This document shows, in pieces, positions 38,157-48,363 of a stretch of DNA of 64,000 bases. The position numbers and the translations under genes were made by a program. The stretch's first letter is position 1, and the number at the start of each line of letters is the position of its first letter. Source of the DNA: Thalassotalea sediminis (lineage in GTDB: Bacteria; Pseudomonadota; Gammaproteobacteria; Enterobacterales; Alteromonadaceae); assembly GCF_030295915.1 (NCBI RefSeq), contig NZ_AP027361.1:248001-312000 (forward strand). Direction: 5' to 3'. The notes under the pieces were generated by a model. That model saw nothing but the letters and a program-made list of their open reading frames with translations. It ran no database searches and was not told where the DNA came from.

Positions 38157-40247
38157 TTACTTAGCTTCTTTACGTGCTTTTGCTTCTGCAATTACTTCGT
38201 CAGCTACGTTGCTTGGACAAGCTGAGTAGTGGCTGAATTCCATAGAGAATTGACCACGACCTGAAGTGATTGTACGTAAGTGTCCAATGTAACCAAACAT
38301 CTCAGAAAGAGGTACGTCACCTTTGATGCGAACACCTGTTGTGCCAGCTTCTTGGTCTTTGATCATGCCACGACGACGGTTAAGGTCACCAATTACGTCA
38401 CCTACGTTGTCTTCTGGCGTGTATACGTCAACTTTCATGATTGGTTCAAGAAGTTGTGCACCTGCTTTAGGAATTGATTGACGGAAAGCGCCTTTAGCAG
38501 CGATTTCGAATGCAACAGCTGATGAATCCACCGCATGGTAACCACCGTCGAATAACTCAACTTCAACGTCTAATACAGGGAAACCAGCAAGAACACCTTC
38601 GTCCATCATGCCCTTGAAGCCTTTTTCAATAGCAGGGAAGAATTCTTTAGGAACGTTACCACCAACAACGGTTGATTTGAAAACAAAACCTGAGTTTTGC
38701 TCGCCTGGCTTGATGCGGTAATCAATCTTACCGAATTGACCAGAACCACCAGATTGTTTCTTATGCGTGTAAGAATCTTCAATCTCTTGTGTGATAGTTT
38801 CGCGGTATGCTACTTGTGGCTTACCAACTTCAAGTTCAACGCCGTAAGTACGCTTTAAGATATCTACTTTGATATCTAAGTGAAGCTCACCCATACCTTT
38901 AAGGATAGTTTCACCTGAATCTTCGTCTGTTTCAACTTGGAAAGACGGATCTTCTGCAACCATTTTACCAATAGCAATACCCATTTTTTCAGTTGAACCT
39001 TTATCTTTTGGTGCAACAGCAATTGAGATTACTGGTTCTGGGAATACCATTGCTTCAAGTGTACAAGGGCTCTTAACGTCACATAATGTGTGACCTGTTT
39101 GAACGTTCTTCATACCAACGATAGCTAAAATGTCACCGGCTTGTGCTTCAGTTAACTCAGTACGGTCATCTGCTTGCATCTCAACCATACGGCCAATACG
39201 CTCAGTTTTACCTGTAAACGAGTTAAGTACTGTGTCACCTTTCTTAACACGGCCAGAGTAGATACGTATGAAAGTAAGTGCACCGAAACGGTCATCCATA
39301 ATTTTAAATGCTAATGCACGGAATGGTTCGTTATCTGGATCAACAATTGCGAATTCGCCAGTAGGTTCACCTTCTTCATCTGTTAATGGTTGAGGTGGAA
39401 CTTCAGTTGGTGATGGTAAGTAATCAACAACAGCGTCAAGAAGAAGTTGCATACCTTTGTTCTTAAATGCAGAACCACAGTATGTTGGGAAGAATAATAA
39501 TTCGTTAGTACCTTTACGGATACACGCTTTGATTTGTTCTTCAGTAGGGTTAACTTCACCTTCTAGGTATTCCATTAATAAATCTTCATCTGCTTCTAAA
39601 GCAGTTTCGATTAATTCTTCACGGTATGCTGCTGCGTCGTCTACCATGTCTGCTGGAATATCTGTAATTTCGTAGTTTTCTGGTTGACCTGAGTCATCCC
39701 AAATGTATGCTTTTTGAGATAAAACGTCTACAACACCAACGAACTCGTCTTCTTCACCGATTGGTAAAGTCATTACAAGTGGGTTTGCGCCAAGTACATT
39801 TTTAACTTGATCTTTAACGCGGTAGAAGTTTGCGCCTAAACGGTCAAGCTTGTTTACGAATATTAAACGAGCTACTTTTGATTCGTTAGCGTAGCGCCAG
39901 TTAGTTTCTGATTGTGGCTCAACACCACCAGAACCACAGAATACACCAATACCACCATCAAGAACTTTTAATGAACGGTATACTTCAACTGTGAAGTCAA
40001 CGTGACCAGGAGTGTCAATTACGTTAAAACGGTGCTTTTTCCACTCACATGTTACAGCAGCTGACTGGATAGTAATACCACGCTCTGCTTCTTGTTCCAT
40101 GAAGTCAGTAGTAGATTCACCATCGTGAACTTCACCTAACTTATGTATTTTACCTGTAAGTTTCAAAATTCGTTCAGTTGTTGTGGTTTTACCAGCATCA
40201 ACGTGAGCGAAAATACCAATATTTCTGTATTTGCTTAAATCTGACAT
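38157..40247 (-). CDS. Elongation factor G, second-type paralogue
   Basis: A 696-residue translational GTPase that drives ribosome translocation or recycling. G motifs are intact: AHVDAGKT (14-21), RGITI (56-60), DTPGH (78-82) and NKLD (132-135). All five EF-G domains are present, ending with the domain V region [25 protein letters not shown]. Differences from the housekeeping enzyme, such as [36 protein letters not shown], match the second EF-G of Vibrio and Shewanella rather than the str-operon copy. It stands alone, without rpsL, rpsG or tuf. An extended -10 promoter with a GC-rich discriminator is upstream. Confidence 0.92.
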   Translation of the reverse strand: MSDLSKYRNIGIFAHVDAGKTTTTERILKLTGKIHKLGEVHDGESTTDFMEQEAERGITIQSAAVTCEWKKHRFNVIDTPGHVDFTVEVYRSLKVLDGGIGVFCGSGGVEPQSETNWRYANESKVARLIFVNKLDRLGANFYRVKDQVKNVLGANPLVMTLPIGEEDEFVGVVDVLSQKAYIWDDSGQPENYEITDIPADMVDDAAAYREELIETALEADEDLLMEYLEGEVNPTEEQIKACIRKGTNELLFFPTYCGSAFKNKGMQLLLDAVVDYLPSPTEVPPQPLTDEEGEPTGEFAIVDPDNEPFRALAFKIMDDRFGALTFIRIYSGRVKKGDTVLNSFTGKTERIGRMVEMQADDRTELTEAQAGDILAIVGMKNVQTGHTLCDVKSPCTLEAMVFPEPVISIAVAPKDKGSTEKMGIAIGKMVAEDPSFQVETDEDSGETILKGMGELHLDIKVDILKRTYGVELEVGKPQVAYRETITQEIEDSYTHKKQSGGSGQFGKIDYRIKPGEQNSGFVFKSTVVGGNVPKEFFPAIEKGFKGMMDEGVLAGFPVLDVEVELFDGGYHAVDSSAVAFEIAAKGAFRQSIPKAGAQLLEPIMKVDVYTPEDNVGDVIGDLNRRRGMIKDQEAGTTGVRIKGDVPLSEMFGYIGHLRTITSGRGQFSMEFSHYSACPSNVADEVIAEAKARKEAK

Positions 40248-40285
40248 TGCTTTGCTCTAAAGGGTTAGTGAATAAAAACCGCGCG

Positions 40286-40294
40286 AGTATACCA
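40286..40294 (-). promoter_or_regulatory. Extended -10 promoter of the EF-G gene
   Basis: On the minus strand TGG directly precedes TATACT (the TGn extended -10 pattern), followed by the GC-rich CGCGCGG, and lies 40-47 bp before the start codon. No good -35 box is needed for this class. Confidence 0.55.
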
Positions 40295-40520
40295 GAAGTT
40301 ACGTTAAACAAAAATAACTTCCTGTAGAAAATTGTAATTTCTATGGTTTGTCAGTAGATAAATCTAGGGCTTCTTCGTGTATGAACAGATTGAAGTATCT
40401 GGTAAGTTGTTCAAGTGTATATAATTGATTTTAATTGCGACGTTTTTTAAAGGTAAAGTGTTTTATGCTGTGTAAAGTGAAATATTTGGAAAAGAACAAT
40501 TATTAAAAAGGACATTGTTT

Positions 40521-41066
40521 TTGGATATTTGGGAAGAGAGTCTTATTGGAGAAATGAAGCAAGGAAAGCATTGCGCCTTTGAGCGTTGTTATCGTTTGCT
40601 ATCTCCACAAATATATACTGTCATTTATAAAATTTGCTTAAATCATGCTACTGCTCAAGATTTATTGCAGGATACATTCCTAGATATTTTTGAAAAAGTG
40701 CATTTATATAGAAAACAGCATTCTTTTATTGCTTGGTCAAAGCGAATAGCGTTTAACAATACTTTGAATTTTATAAAGCGAAACAAACGCATAGTTTTGA
40801 TGGGACATTCGTCTGATGAGGGAGGCTTGATTGATTTTGAACCCCATAAGATGATTCAAGATAGTGCATTATTAGACGCTCTACTTGTGAAAATTAATGA
40901 GGCTGAACGTTTAGTTTTATGGTTGTTTATTGTTGAACAATATAGCCATGATGAAATCGCTGTTTTAGTCGATAAAACGCCTAGTTATTCTAAATCAATC
41001 GTATCAAGAGCTTTGAAAAAGCTAAGAACCATGCCAGAGGTTAGAAATCATGCATATTGCGAATGA
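40521..41066 (+). CDS. ECF-type RNA polymerase sigma factor
   Basis: A 181-residue sigma-70 family protein with only regions 2 and 4. Region 2 (about 20-90) includes ATAQDLLQDTFLDIFEKVHLYR and SFIAWSKRIAFNNTLNFIKR. Region 4 (about 122-175) includes LVLWLFIVEQYSHDEIAVLVDKTPSYSKSIVSRALKKLR. It would direct transcription of an envelope or stress regulon and probably its own operon. I chose the TTG at 40521, spaced eight bases from AAGGA; a TTG at 40515 lies too close. The next gene, a zinc-type anti-sigma factor, overlaps its end by 17 bp. Confidence 0.88.
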   Translation: MDIWEESLIGEMKQGKHCAFERCYRLLSPQIYTVIYKICLNHATAQDLLQDTFLDIFEKVHLYRKQHSFIAWSKRIAFNNTLNFIKRNKRIVLMGHSSDEGGLIDFEPHKMIQDSALLDALLVKINEAERLVLWLFIVEQYSHDEIAVLVDKTPSYSKSIVSRALKKLRTMPEVRNHAYCE

Positions 41067-41577
41067 TCGGTTTCTTCAACAATTAACCAAAATGGAAAAG
41101 TCTCACTTGGCAACGTGTGAATCTTGCCGTGATGAGCATCAAAAAATTCTTTTACTTTGTGAAAGTGCTCAATATGTTGAATTAATCCTCCCTCCCAATG
41201 ATTTGTGGCAAACAATTCAACCTAAGCTTGAGAAAGAAGAAAGAAATGTTGGGCCATGGAAAAAACTCATGTTTAGTGCGGCTGCAACCATACTATTTGC
41301 TTCGATTGGGTGGATGATGTGGAGTCAGTTTACTTTGAAGCAACAACTTGAGCATGTTTTGATCTCGAACATGTTACTCGAAGAAAAAATTCAGCTGCAA
41401 CAACAAGTAACTTATAGAAGAGCGTCATTAATTGGAACGTTACAAGCATTAGATATTAAGTTAATGAATGCTGAAAACACAGAAGATAAATTGAAAATTT
41501 TAACGGAGCGTAAACAGGTTATCCAACAGCATATTGTGAGTGGTAATAAGGAAGAAGGTAATGAAATTAGTATTTAA
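41050..41577 (+). CDS. Zinc-type anti-sigma factor, membrane-anchored
   Basis: A 175-residue protein overlapping the sigma factor gene. The N-terminal HLATCESC (His19, Cys23, Cys26) is the H-x3-C-x2-C zinc motif of anti-sigma domains. A membrane helix follows at about 72-90 (LMFSAAATILFASIGWMMW), then a coiled-coil-like periplasmic part (LKQQLEHVLISNMLLEEKIQLQQQ). It should hold the sigma factor inactive at the inner membrane until an envelope signal arrives. It overlaps the next gene by 17 bp, so the three are one unit. Confidence 0.82.
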   Translation: MHIANDRFLQQLTKMEKSHLATCESCRDEHQKILLLCESAQYVELILPPNDLWQTIQPKLEKEERNVGPWKKLMFSAAATILFASIGWMMWSQFTLKQQLEHVLISNMLLEEKIQLQQQVTYRRASLIGTLQALDIKLMNAENTEDKLKILTERKQVIQQHIVSGNKEEGNEISI

Positions 41578-43057
41578 AATATGTATTTTTATTTCCGTGC
41601 TTTATACAAATACATTATTTGCAAGTCAGTGCGCATCATTGCAATTTAAACACAATGATAGACTTGTTGTCTTAGATTCAGTTAATTATAAACAGGTAGA
41701 GGAAAAATATAGTTATAAAGATCTTTTGAATGGGAAGGGCATCTATTACCTTGCTGAAGGCCCTCAATTACTATCACTGTTTGCTGTAAAAAAGCAAAAA
41801 AGAATTATGCGCTTAGACCCTTCAACAACATTAGACATAATGACAGACGATGATATCGTGTATTTGGCACAACAATATTATTTTGAAGCAGGCTATTCCT
41901 ATACATTTATTTATGATGATCAACCTCAAACAATAAGTTTATTAAAAAAAACACCTCGTGAATGCAAAATGCCTGAAGGCACGGTACTTGAAGGTGCGTC
42001 GTCAAGTACTACATTAACTATGTCGCGTCTTCCTGAAAACTTAGAGAAAAAGCTTCAAGCATTTCGTCAAAAATCATTTAGGCACTACCAAATAGCGGGG
42101 AAATCTTTACCAATTGGCAATATCGACCCGCTAAAGGTCAATAGATATTTTGGTACCGTAACTGAAAATTCTTATACGACTGATGGTCATATTAAACTGT
42201 TATCAGTGCTACCGAGTTCACCAGCATTCAATTTAGGATTAAGAACTGGTGATGAAATCATCAGTTTTGATAATACGGGTATAAGTATTTCATTTGATAA
42301 TAAAAAGCCTATCGATGCGTTGAATTTATATTTAAAGATTATAAGAAATAATAATTATCAAATAAAAATGATGGTACAGCGTCAAAACCGAAAATTTATG
42401 ATTGAGGGAGAAGACGAACTCGTCTTTGTTCCTAGCAGTATATTTAGCTTCGGTAGCAGTGAGTTGCTTAATAATATTTCGTTTAACCGTATAAATCAGT
42501 TATCTAATGCACTTCAATTTGATTATGAACAACTAACAATGTCATTAGTAAAATTTTATAGTCAACGTGATATATCAACTGAGTATATACAGTTATTCAG
42601 GCCCGAAGAGAAAATTGAATCTTTAGGGTTGGAAGGGGTTTTGGATTTAGGTACAGGAGTGCAGGTTGAATTACTTATCGAAGACAGTCCACTTAAGTCT
42701 ATAGGCGTAATGGAAGGGGATATATTAACGAAAATTAATGGACGTAATATAACTAAATCTTTAACACCGTTAATTGAAGAAGTTACCGCGTTGAATAATG
42801 ATGATCAGCTTAAGATTCAATTAATTCGTAACAGTCAGCAATATGAATTGAACGGTACGTATAAAAAACCTGTTTTACCTCAGTTTAACTTATTACTCAA
42901 TTTGCGCTCGAAAGAAAGGGCGCTTGCAATGATGACAGAAAATAAAAGAAACGTTTCTCGTGGTATATTTATTAGGTCGGACCGGTGGAACTCGTTTAAG
43001 CCCAATGCAACACCACCAATGACACCAGGTGAACTAAATAGAAATAGAAAAAAATAA
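41561..43057 (+). CDS. Exported protein with two PDZ domains
   Basis: A 498-residue protein with a signal peptide (ICIFISVLYTNTLFA) and two PDZ-like modules: about 215-285 (LSVLPSSPAFNLGLRTGDEIISFD) and about 365-435 (IEDSPLKSIGVMEGDILTKINGRNI). No protease catalytic domain is visible, so it may be a binding or sensing component rather than an HtrA-type protease. I chose the ATG at 41561 because AAGGAAGG precedes it and the signal peptide starts there; an upstream in-frame start at 41540 is unlikely. It is coupled to the sigma and anti-sigma genes and probably senses or acts in the same envelope response. Confidence 0.8.
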   Translation: MKLVFKICIFISVLYTNTLFASQCASLQFKHNDRLVVLDSVNYKQVEEKYSYKDLLNGKGIYYLAEGPQLLSLFAVKKQKRIMRLDPSTTLDIMTDDDIVYLAQQYYFEAGYSYTFIYDDQPQTISLLKKTPRECKMPEGTVLEGASSSTTLTMSRLPENLEKKLQAFRQKSFRHYQIAGKSLPIGNIDPLKVNRYFGTVTENSYTTDGHIKLLSVLPSSPAFNLGLRTGDEIISFDNTGISISFDNKKPIDALNLYLKIIRNNNYQIKMMVQRQNRKFMIEGEDELVFVPSSIFSFGSSELLNNISFNRINQLSNALQFDYEQLTMSLVKFYSQRDISTEYIQLFRPEEKIESLGLEGVLDLGTGVQVELLIEDSPLKSIGVMEGDILTKINGRNITKSLTPLIEEVTALNNDDQLKIQLIRNSQQYELNGTYKKPVLPQFNLLLNLRSKERALAMMTENKRNVSRGIFIRSDRWNSFKPNATPPMTPGELNRNRKK

Positions 43058-43123
43058 TGTTAAAGACACCTTAGCTTTTGATATTTCCTTTTTGGTTAAT
43101 GGAAGGCAGTTAATAAGCATAAG

Positions 43124-43157
43124 AGAGCAACATAAATTAACGGTTGCTCTTTTTTTA
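43124..43157 (+). terminator. Terminator of the sigma/anti-sigma/PDZ operon
   Basis: AGAGCAAC and GTTGCTCT pair around an 11-nt loop and are followed by seven T. Its right arm overlaps the -35 region of the S10 promoter. Confidence 0.88.
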
Positions 43158-43171
43158 TCCTTATGTATAAT
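43144..43171 (+). promoter_or_regulatory. Promoter of the S10 ribosomal operon
   Basis: TTGCTC (43144-43149), a 16-bp spacer and a perfect TATAAT (43166-43171) are followed by ACGCCCTCC, a G/C-rich discriminator. The transcript would have a leader of about 165 nt before rpsJ. Confidence 0.75.
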
Positions 43172-43343
43172 ACGCCCTCCTGTTTTGGCTTTGCCTACAG
43201 GGTTTAGTTTGAAACCTTAGGGTTTTCAAACTCTACAGCAACTCCGATTTGGAGTTGAATGATTTAATCGGTACTCCCCCCTTTCTCAATAAGAAAGGAG
43301 ATGGGCTGTACTTTGTTCGTTCTTTTATTAGGGGATTTGATAA
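43172..43343 (+). promoter_or_regulatory. S10 operon leader RNA, candidate L4 autoregulation target
   Basis: Three hairpins are visible: GTTTGAAA/TTTTCAAAC (43207-43231), CAACTCC/GGAGTTG (43239-43257) and one near 43279-43303 built on TTTCT/AGAAA. The E. coli S10 leader has a similar length and several hairpins to which L4 binds to cause attenuation. The same role is inferred here; no E. coli-like sequence match is claimed. Confidence 0.5.
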
Positions 43344-43655
<312 letters not shown>

Positions 43656-43669
43656 TAGGGGGTTTTAAC

Positions 43670-44308
43670 ATGACTATAGGTCTAGTTGGACGCAAAGTTG
43701 GTATGACACGTATCTTCACTGAAGATGGCGTATCTACTCCAGTTACAGTCCTAGAAGTTGAAGCTAACCGTGTTGCTCAGGTAAAAACTGTAGACAACGA
43801 TGGTTACTCAGCGATTCAAGTTACTACTGGTACTAAGAAAGCTAACCGTGTAAACAAGCCAACTGCTGGTCACTTTGCGAAAGCAGGTATCGAAGCTGGT
43901 CGTGGTTTATGGGAATTCCGTTTAACGGAAGGCGAAGGTGCTGATTTAGCAGCTGGTAGCGAAATCACTGTTGAACTATTCAACGAAACAAATTTAGTAG
44001 ACGTAACCGGTACATCGAAAGGTAAAGGTTTCCAAGGTGGTATTAAGCGTTGGAACTTCCGTATGCAAGATGCTACTCACGGTAACTCTATCTCTCACCG
44101 TTCAAACGGTTCTATCGGCCAGTGTCAAACACCAGGTCGTGTATTTAAAGGCAAAAAAATGTCTGGTCACATGGGTGCTGAGAAAGTTACAACTCAAAAC
44201 CTTGAATTAGTTCGCGTAGACGCTGAACGTAACTTGCTTCTTATTAAAGGTGCAGTTCCGGGTCATGTAAACGCTGACGTAATCATCAAGCCAGCTGTTA
44301 AAGCCTAA
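43670..44308 (+). CDS. rplC: 50S ribosomal protein L3
   Basis: A 212-residue L3 (209 in E. coli), one of the first proteins to nucleate 50S assembly. The conserved [13 protein letters not shown] start, the loop [13 protein letters not shown] and the [33 protein letters not shown] region that reaches towards the peptidyl-transferase centre are present. The glutamine methylated by PrmB in E. coli is in the [11 protein letters not shown] stretch. Confidence 0.99.
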   Translation: MTIGLVGRKVGMTRIFTEDGVSTPVTVLEVEANRVAQVKTVDNDGYSAIQVTTGTKKANRVNKPTAGHFAKAGIEAGRGLWEFRLTEGEGADLAAGSEITVELFNETNLVDVTGTSKGKGFQGGIKRWNFRMQDATHGNSISHRSNGSIGQCQTPGRVFKGKKMSGHMGAEKVTTQNLELVRVDAERNLLLIKGAVPGHVNADVIIKPAVKA

Positions 44309-44326
44309 CGTCTGAGGAGAATTTTG

Positions 44327-44932
44327 ATGGAATTAGCATTAAAAGACGCGTCAGGCGCTTTAGAAGTTTCTGAAGCAACTTTCGGACGTGAGTTCAACGA
44401 AGCTTTAGTACACCAAGTAGTTGTTGCGTATGCAGCAGGTGCTCGTCAAGGTACTGTTAAGCAAAAGAACCGTTCTGAAGTTAGCGGCGGCGGCAAAAAG
44501 CCATGGCGTCAAAAAGGTACTGGCCGCGCACGTGCTGGTACAACTCGTGGTCCAATTTGGAGAACAGGTGGCGTTACATTCGCTGCACGTCCTCAAGATC
44601 ACAGCCAAAAAGTAAACCGTAAAATGTATCGTGGTGCGATCAAAAGCATCCTTTCTGAGTTAGTTCGTCAAGAACGTTTAGTGATTGTAAATGACTTCTC
44701 AGTAGATACACCGAAAACTAAAGACTTAGTTGCTAAGTTAAAAGGTTTAGAGCTTAAAGATGTATTAATTGTTACACCAGAAGTAGATGAGAATTTATTC
44801 CTTTCTGCTCGTAACTTATACAAAGTTGACGTTGTTGACGTTCAAGCGATTGACCCTGTTTCTTTAGTTGGTTTCGAGAAAGTATTAATGACTGCTGGTG
44901 CGGTTAAGCAAATCGAGGAGATGTTAGCATGA
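44327..44932 (+). CDS. rplD: 50S ribosomal protein L4
   Basis: A 201-residue L4 (201 in E. coli); its loop lines the exit tunnel and it also represses the S10 operon in E. coli. The tunnel loop [22 protein letters not shown] is conserved. I chose the ATG at 44327, six bases after GAGGAG; a TTG directly before it is not needed. Its TGA overlaps the rplW ATG (ATGA). Confidence 0.99.
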   Translation: MELALKDASGALEVSEATFGREFNEALVHQVVVAYAAGARQGTVKQKNRSEVSGGGKKPWRQKGTGRARAGTTRGPIWRTGGVTFAARPQDHSQKVNRKMYRGAIKSILSELVRQERLVIVNDFSVDTPKTKDLVAKLKGLELKDVLIVTPEVDENLFLSARNLYKVDVVDVQAIDPVSLVGFEKVLMTAGAVKQIEEMLA

Positions 44933-45231
44933 TAAGCGAAGAACGTTTGTTAAAAGTGCTTTTGGCACCAAACATTTCTGAAAAAGCAACATTGACTGCT
45001 GAAGCGAACAATACAATTGTTTTCAAAGTAGCAACTGATGCTAAAAAAGCTGAAATCAAAGCGGCAGTAGAGAAACTTTTCGACGTAAAAGTTGACGGTG
45101 TTCGTACTTTAAATGTTAAGGGTAAAGCTAAGCGCACGGGTGCTCGTATGGGCCAACGTAGCGATTGGAAAAAAGCTTATGTAACTCTTGCAGAAGGTAG
45201 CGACATCGACTTCGTTGGCGCAGAAGCATAG
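44929..45231 (+). CDS. rplW: 50S ribosomal protein L23
   Basis: A 100-residue L23 (100 in E. coli) at the tunnel exit, the docking point for trigger factor and SRP. The motifs [16 protein letters not shown] and [23 protein letters not shown] are typical. Translationally coupled to rplD by a 4-bp overlap. Confidence 0.99.
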   Translation: MISEERLLKVLLAPNISEKATLTAEANNTIVFKVATDAKKAEIKAAVEKLFDVKVDGVRTLNVKGKAKRTGARMGQRSDWKKAYVTLAEGSDIDFVGAEA

Positions 45232-45241
45232 GAGAAGCAAA

Positions 45242-46066
45242 ATGGCAGTTGTTAAATGTAAACCAACTTCTCCGGGTCGTCGCCATGTAGTTAAAGTGAC
45301 AAACCCGGACCTATATAAAGGTAAGCCTTACGCTCCACTTTTAGAGAAAAACTCTAAATCAGGTGGTCGTAACAACACGGGCCGTATTACTGTTCGTCAC
45401 GTTGGTGGTGGTCATAAGCATCATTATCGCGTAATCGACTTTAAACGTACTAAAGATGGTATCCCTGCGAAGGTAGAGCGTTTGGAATATGATCCAAATC
45501 GTTCAGCTAATATCGCATTAGTATTATATGCAGACGGTGAGCGTCGTTACATTTTAGCGCCAAAAGGCCTAAAAGCTGGTGATGCAATTCAGTCTGGTGC
45601 AGATGCACCAATTAAAGCAGGTAATACATTACCATTGCGCAACACACCATTAGGTAGTGTTGTACACGCAATTGAACTTAAACCTGGCAAAGGTGCTCAA
45701 ATCGCTCGTGCGGCGGGTACTTACGCTCAGTTAGTTGCAAAAGACGGTGCTTATGTAACTTTACGTCTTCGCTCAGGCGAAATGCGCAAAGTAGAAGCAG
45801 ATTGTCGTGCAACACTAGGTGAAATCGGCAATGCTGAACACATGCTTCGCTCTTTAGGTAAAGCTGGTGCTCAACGTTGGCGTGGTGTTCGCCCAACAGT
45901 TCGTGGTGTAGCCATGAACCCAGTTGATCACCCACACGGTGGTGGTGAAGGTAAAACTTCAGGCGGTCGTCATCCGGTATCTCCTTGGGGTGTACCAACT
46001 AAGGGTTATAAGACTCGTAAGAACAAGCGTACAGATAAATTTATCGTACGTCGTCGTACTAAGTAA
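45242..46066 (+). CDS. rplB: 50S ribosomal protein L2
   Basis: A 274-residue L2 (273 in E. coli), needed for subunit joining and peptidyl-transferase structure. The ATG at 45242 follows GGAG and yields the usual start [18 protein letters not shown]; an open extension to 45188 overlaps rplW and is rejected. The C-terminal [21 protein letters not shown], with the functionally important His, is intact. Confidence 0.99.
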   Translation: MAVVKCKPTSPGRRHVVKVTNPDLYKGKPYAPLLEKNSKSGGRNNTGRITVRHVGGGHKHHYRVIDFKRTKDGIPAKVERLEYDPNRSANIALVLYADGERRYILAPKGLKAGDAIQSGADAPIKAGNTLPLRNTPLGSVVHAIELKPGKGAQIARAAGTYAQLVAKDGAYVTLRLRSGEMRKVEADCRATLGEIGNAEHMLRSLGKAGAQRWRGVRPTVRGVAMNPVDHPHGGGEGKTSGGRHPVSPWGVPTKGYKTRKNKRTDKFIVRRRTK

Positions 46067-46085
46067 TTAGTGCTTAATTAATTAA

Positions 46086-46376
<291 letters not shown>

Positions 46377-46387
46377 GGGGAAGTTAA

Positions 46388-46720
46388 ATGGAAGCTATTG
46401 CTAAACATAAATTTGCCCGTGGTTCTGCTCAAAAAGCACGTTTAGTTGTGGATCAAATCCGCGGCTTACACGTTGAGAAAGCTTTGGAAATCTTAGAATA
46501 CAGCAACAAAGGCGCTGCTGTATTAGTGAAGAAAGTACTTAACTCAGCGATTGCTAACGCAGAGCATAACGAAGGTGCAGACATTGATGATTTATTCGTT
46601 AAAACCATTATGGTTGACGATGGTCCTACAATGAAGCGTATTAAGCCTCGTGCGAAAGGTCGCGCGGATCGTATCCTTAAGCGTACAAGTCACATTACTG
46701 TGATTGTTGCTGATAGCTAG
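46388..46720 (+). CDS. rplV: 50S ribosomal protein L22
   Basis: A 110-residue L22 (110 in E. coli), whose beta hairpin forms the exit-tunnel constriction with L4. The hairpin region [25 protein letters not shown] is conserved, as is the [14 protein letters not shown] helix. Confidence 0.99.
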   Translation: MEAIAKHKFARGSAQKARLVVDQIRGLHVEKALEILEYSNKGAAVLVKKVLNSAIANAEHNEGADIDDLFVKTIMVDDGPTMKRIKPRAKGRADRILKRTSHITVIVADS

Positions 46721-46731
46721 GAGATATTAGA

Positions 46732-47424
46732 ATGGGTCAAAAAGTCCATCCAAATGGTATTCGCTTAGGTATCACTAAACCTTTCGCGTCTACTTGGTTT
46801 GCAAGTAGCAAAGAGTTTGCAGATAACTTACACGGCGATCATTTAGTTCGTGCATATTTATCTGAAAAGCTTAAGCGTGCATCATTATCAAAAATCGTAA
46901 TTGAGCGTCCTGCTAAATCAATCCGCGTAACAATTCACACGGCTCGTCCTGGTGTTGTTATCGGTAAGAAAGGCGAAGACGTAGAAAAATTACGTGTAAA
47001 AGTATCTAAAATCGCTGGTGTGCCTGCGCAAATTAACATTGCGGAAGTACGTAAGCCAGAAATGGATTCACAATTAGTTGCTGACAGCATCGCGAGCCAA
47101 TTAGAGCGTCGTGTTATGTTCCGTCGTGCGATGAAGCGTGCTGTTCAAAACGCTATGCGTTTAGGTGCTAAGGGTATCAAAGTAGAAGTTAGCGGTCGTT
47201 TAGGCGGCGCAGATATTGCTCGTTCTGAGTGGTATCGTGAAGGTCGTGTACCTCTTCACACTTTACGTGCAGATATTGATTATTCAATTGCACGTGCTGA
47301 CACTACTTATGGTGTAATCGGTATTAAAGTTTGGATCTTTAAAGGTGAAGTAATTGGTGGCATGCCTGCACAGGTAGAAGCACCAGCTAAACCTAAGAAA
47401 AGAAACAACCGCAAGAGCAAGTAG
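46732..47424 (+). CDS. rpsC: 30S ribosomal protein S3
   Basis: A 230-residue S3 (233 in E. coli) at the mRNA entry site, with helicase-related basic residues. The KH domain [15 protein letters not shown] and the C-terminal [40 protein letters not shown] are conserved. The C-terminal tail is basic and slightly shorter than in E. coli. Confidence 0.99.
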   Translation: MGQKVHPNGIRLGITKPFASTWFASSKEFADNLHGDHLVRAYLSEKLKRASLSKIVIERPAKSIRVTIHTARPGVVIGKKGEDVEKLRVKVSKIAGVPAQINIAEVRKPEMDSQLVADSIASQLERRVMFRRAMKRAVQNAMRLGAKGIKVEVSGRLGGADIARSEWYREGRVPLHTLRADIDYSIARADTTYGVIGIKVWIFKGEVIGGMPAQVEAPAKPKKRNNRKSK

Positions 47425-47434
47425 GGGATAAGTA

Positions 47435-47848
47435 ATGTTACAACCAAAACGTACTAAATTCCGTAAGCAATTTAAATTGCGTAACCGTGGCCTTGCAAAC
47501 ACTGGTAGCACTGTAAGCTTCGGTACTTACGGTCTTAAATCTGTTGAGCGTGGTCGTATGACTGCTCGTCAGATTGAAGCGGCTCGTCGTGCAATGACAC
47601 GTCACGTTAAGCGTCAAGGTAAAATTTGGATCCGTGTTTTCCCGGACAAACCAATTACTAAGAAACCTCTTGAGGTTCGTATGGGTAAAGGTAAAGGTTC
47701 TGTGGAATATTGGGTATGTCAAATTCTACCAGGTCGTGTTCTTTATGAAATGGAAGGTGTATCAGAAGAGTTAGCGCGTGAAGCATTTGCTTTAGCAGCA
47801 GCTAAACTTCCGTTCAAAACAACCTTCGTAACTAGAACGGTGATGTAA
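47435..47848 (+). CDS. rplP: 50S ribosomal protein L16
   Basis: A 137-residue L16 (136 in E. coli) near the A-site and 5[49 protein letters not shown] and [12 protein letters not shown] are characteristic. Its last base is the first base of the rpmC start (TAATG). Confidence 0.99.
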   Translation: MLQPKRTKFRKQFKLRNRGLANTGSTVSFGTYGLKSVERGRMTARQIEAARRAMTRHVKRQGKIWIRVFPDKPITKKPLEVRMGKGKGSVEYWVCQILPGRVLYEMEGVSEELAREAFALAAAKLPFKTTFVTRTVM

Positions 47849-48039
47849 TGAAAGCTAGCGAATTAAAAGACAAAAGCATTGAAGAGTTAAATGCTGAATT
47901 ACTTGAGCTTATGCGCGAACAGTTTAACTATCGCATGCAAGCAAGCACAGGTCAGTTAGCGCAAACTCACTTGCTAAAAACGGTACGTCGCAATATTGCA
48001 CGTGTTAAGACTATCATAACTGAGAAGGCTGGTAAGTAA
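47848..48039 (+). CDS. rpmC: 50S ribosomal protein L29
   Basis: A 63-residue two-helix protein (63 in E. coli) near the tunnel exit. [21 protein letters not shown] and [11 protein letters not shown] are typical. It overlaps both neighbours by one base, so translation is coupled. Confidence 0.98.
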   Translation: MKASELKDKSIEELNAELLELMREQFNYRMQASTGQLAQTHLLKTVRRNIARVKTIITEKAGK

Positions 48040-48287
48040 TGAGCGATAAAATTCGTACACTACAAGGTCGCGTAATCAGTGACAAAATGGATAAGTCTAT
48101 CACTGTCCTGATCGAGCGTCGTGTTAAGCACCCTATCTACGGTAAGTTCATTTCGCGTTCAACTAAGTTGAAAGCGCACGATGAAGCTAACGTATGTAAT
48201 ACAGGTGATTTAGTTACTATTCGTGAATGTGCTCCTATTTCTAAGACTAAGTCTTGGACTTTAGTAGACGTAGTTGAAAAAGCGTAA
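48039..48287 (+). CDS. rpsQ: 30S ribosomal protein S17
   Basis: An 82-residue OB-fold S17 (84 in E. coli), a primary binder of 16[37 protein letters not shown] and [19 protein letters not shown] are clear. It is the last gene of the S10 operon and is followed by a strong terminator. Confidence 0.99.
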   Translation: MSDKIRTLQGRVISDKMDKSITVLIERRVKHPIYGKFISRSTKLKAHDEANVCNTGDLVTIRECAPISKTKSWTLVDVVEKA

Positions 48288-48326
48288 TTGCTGATTTAAC
48301 TAATCACTAAATTAGTAGATAAAGTA

Positions 48327-48353
48327 AAAGCCCCGCTTATGCGGGGCTTTTTG
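48327..48353 (+). terminator. Terminator of the S10 operon
   Basis: AAAGCCCCGC and GCGGGGCTTT pair perfectly around TTAT and end in T residues. It lies 10 bp from the end of the converging glycosyltransferase gene and may act on both strands. Confidence 0.93.
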
Positions 48354-48363
48354 ATTTTTGAAC

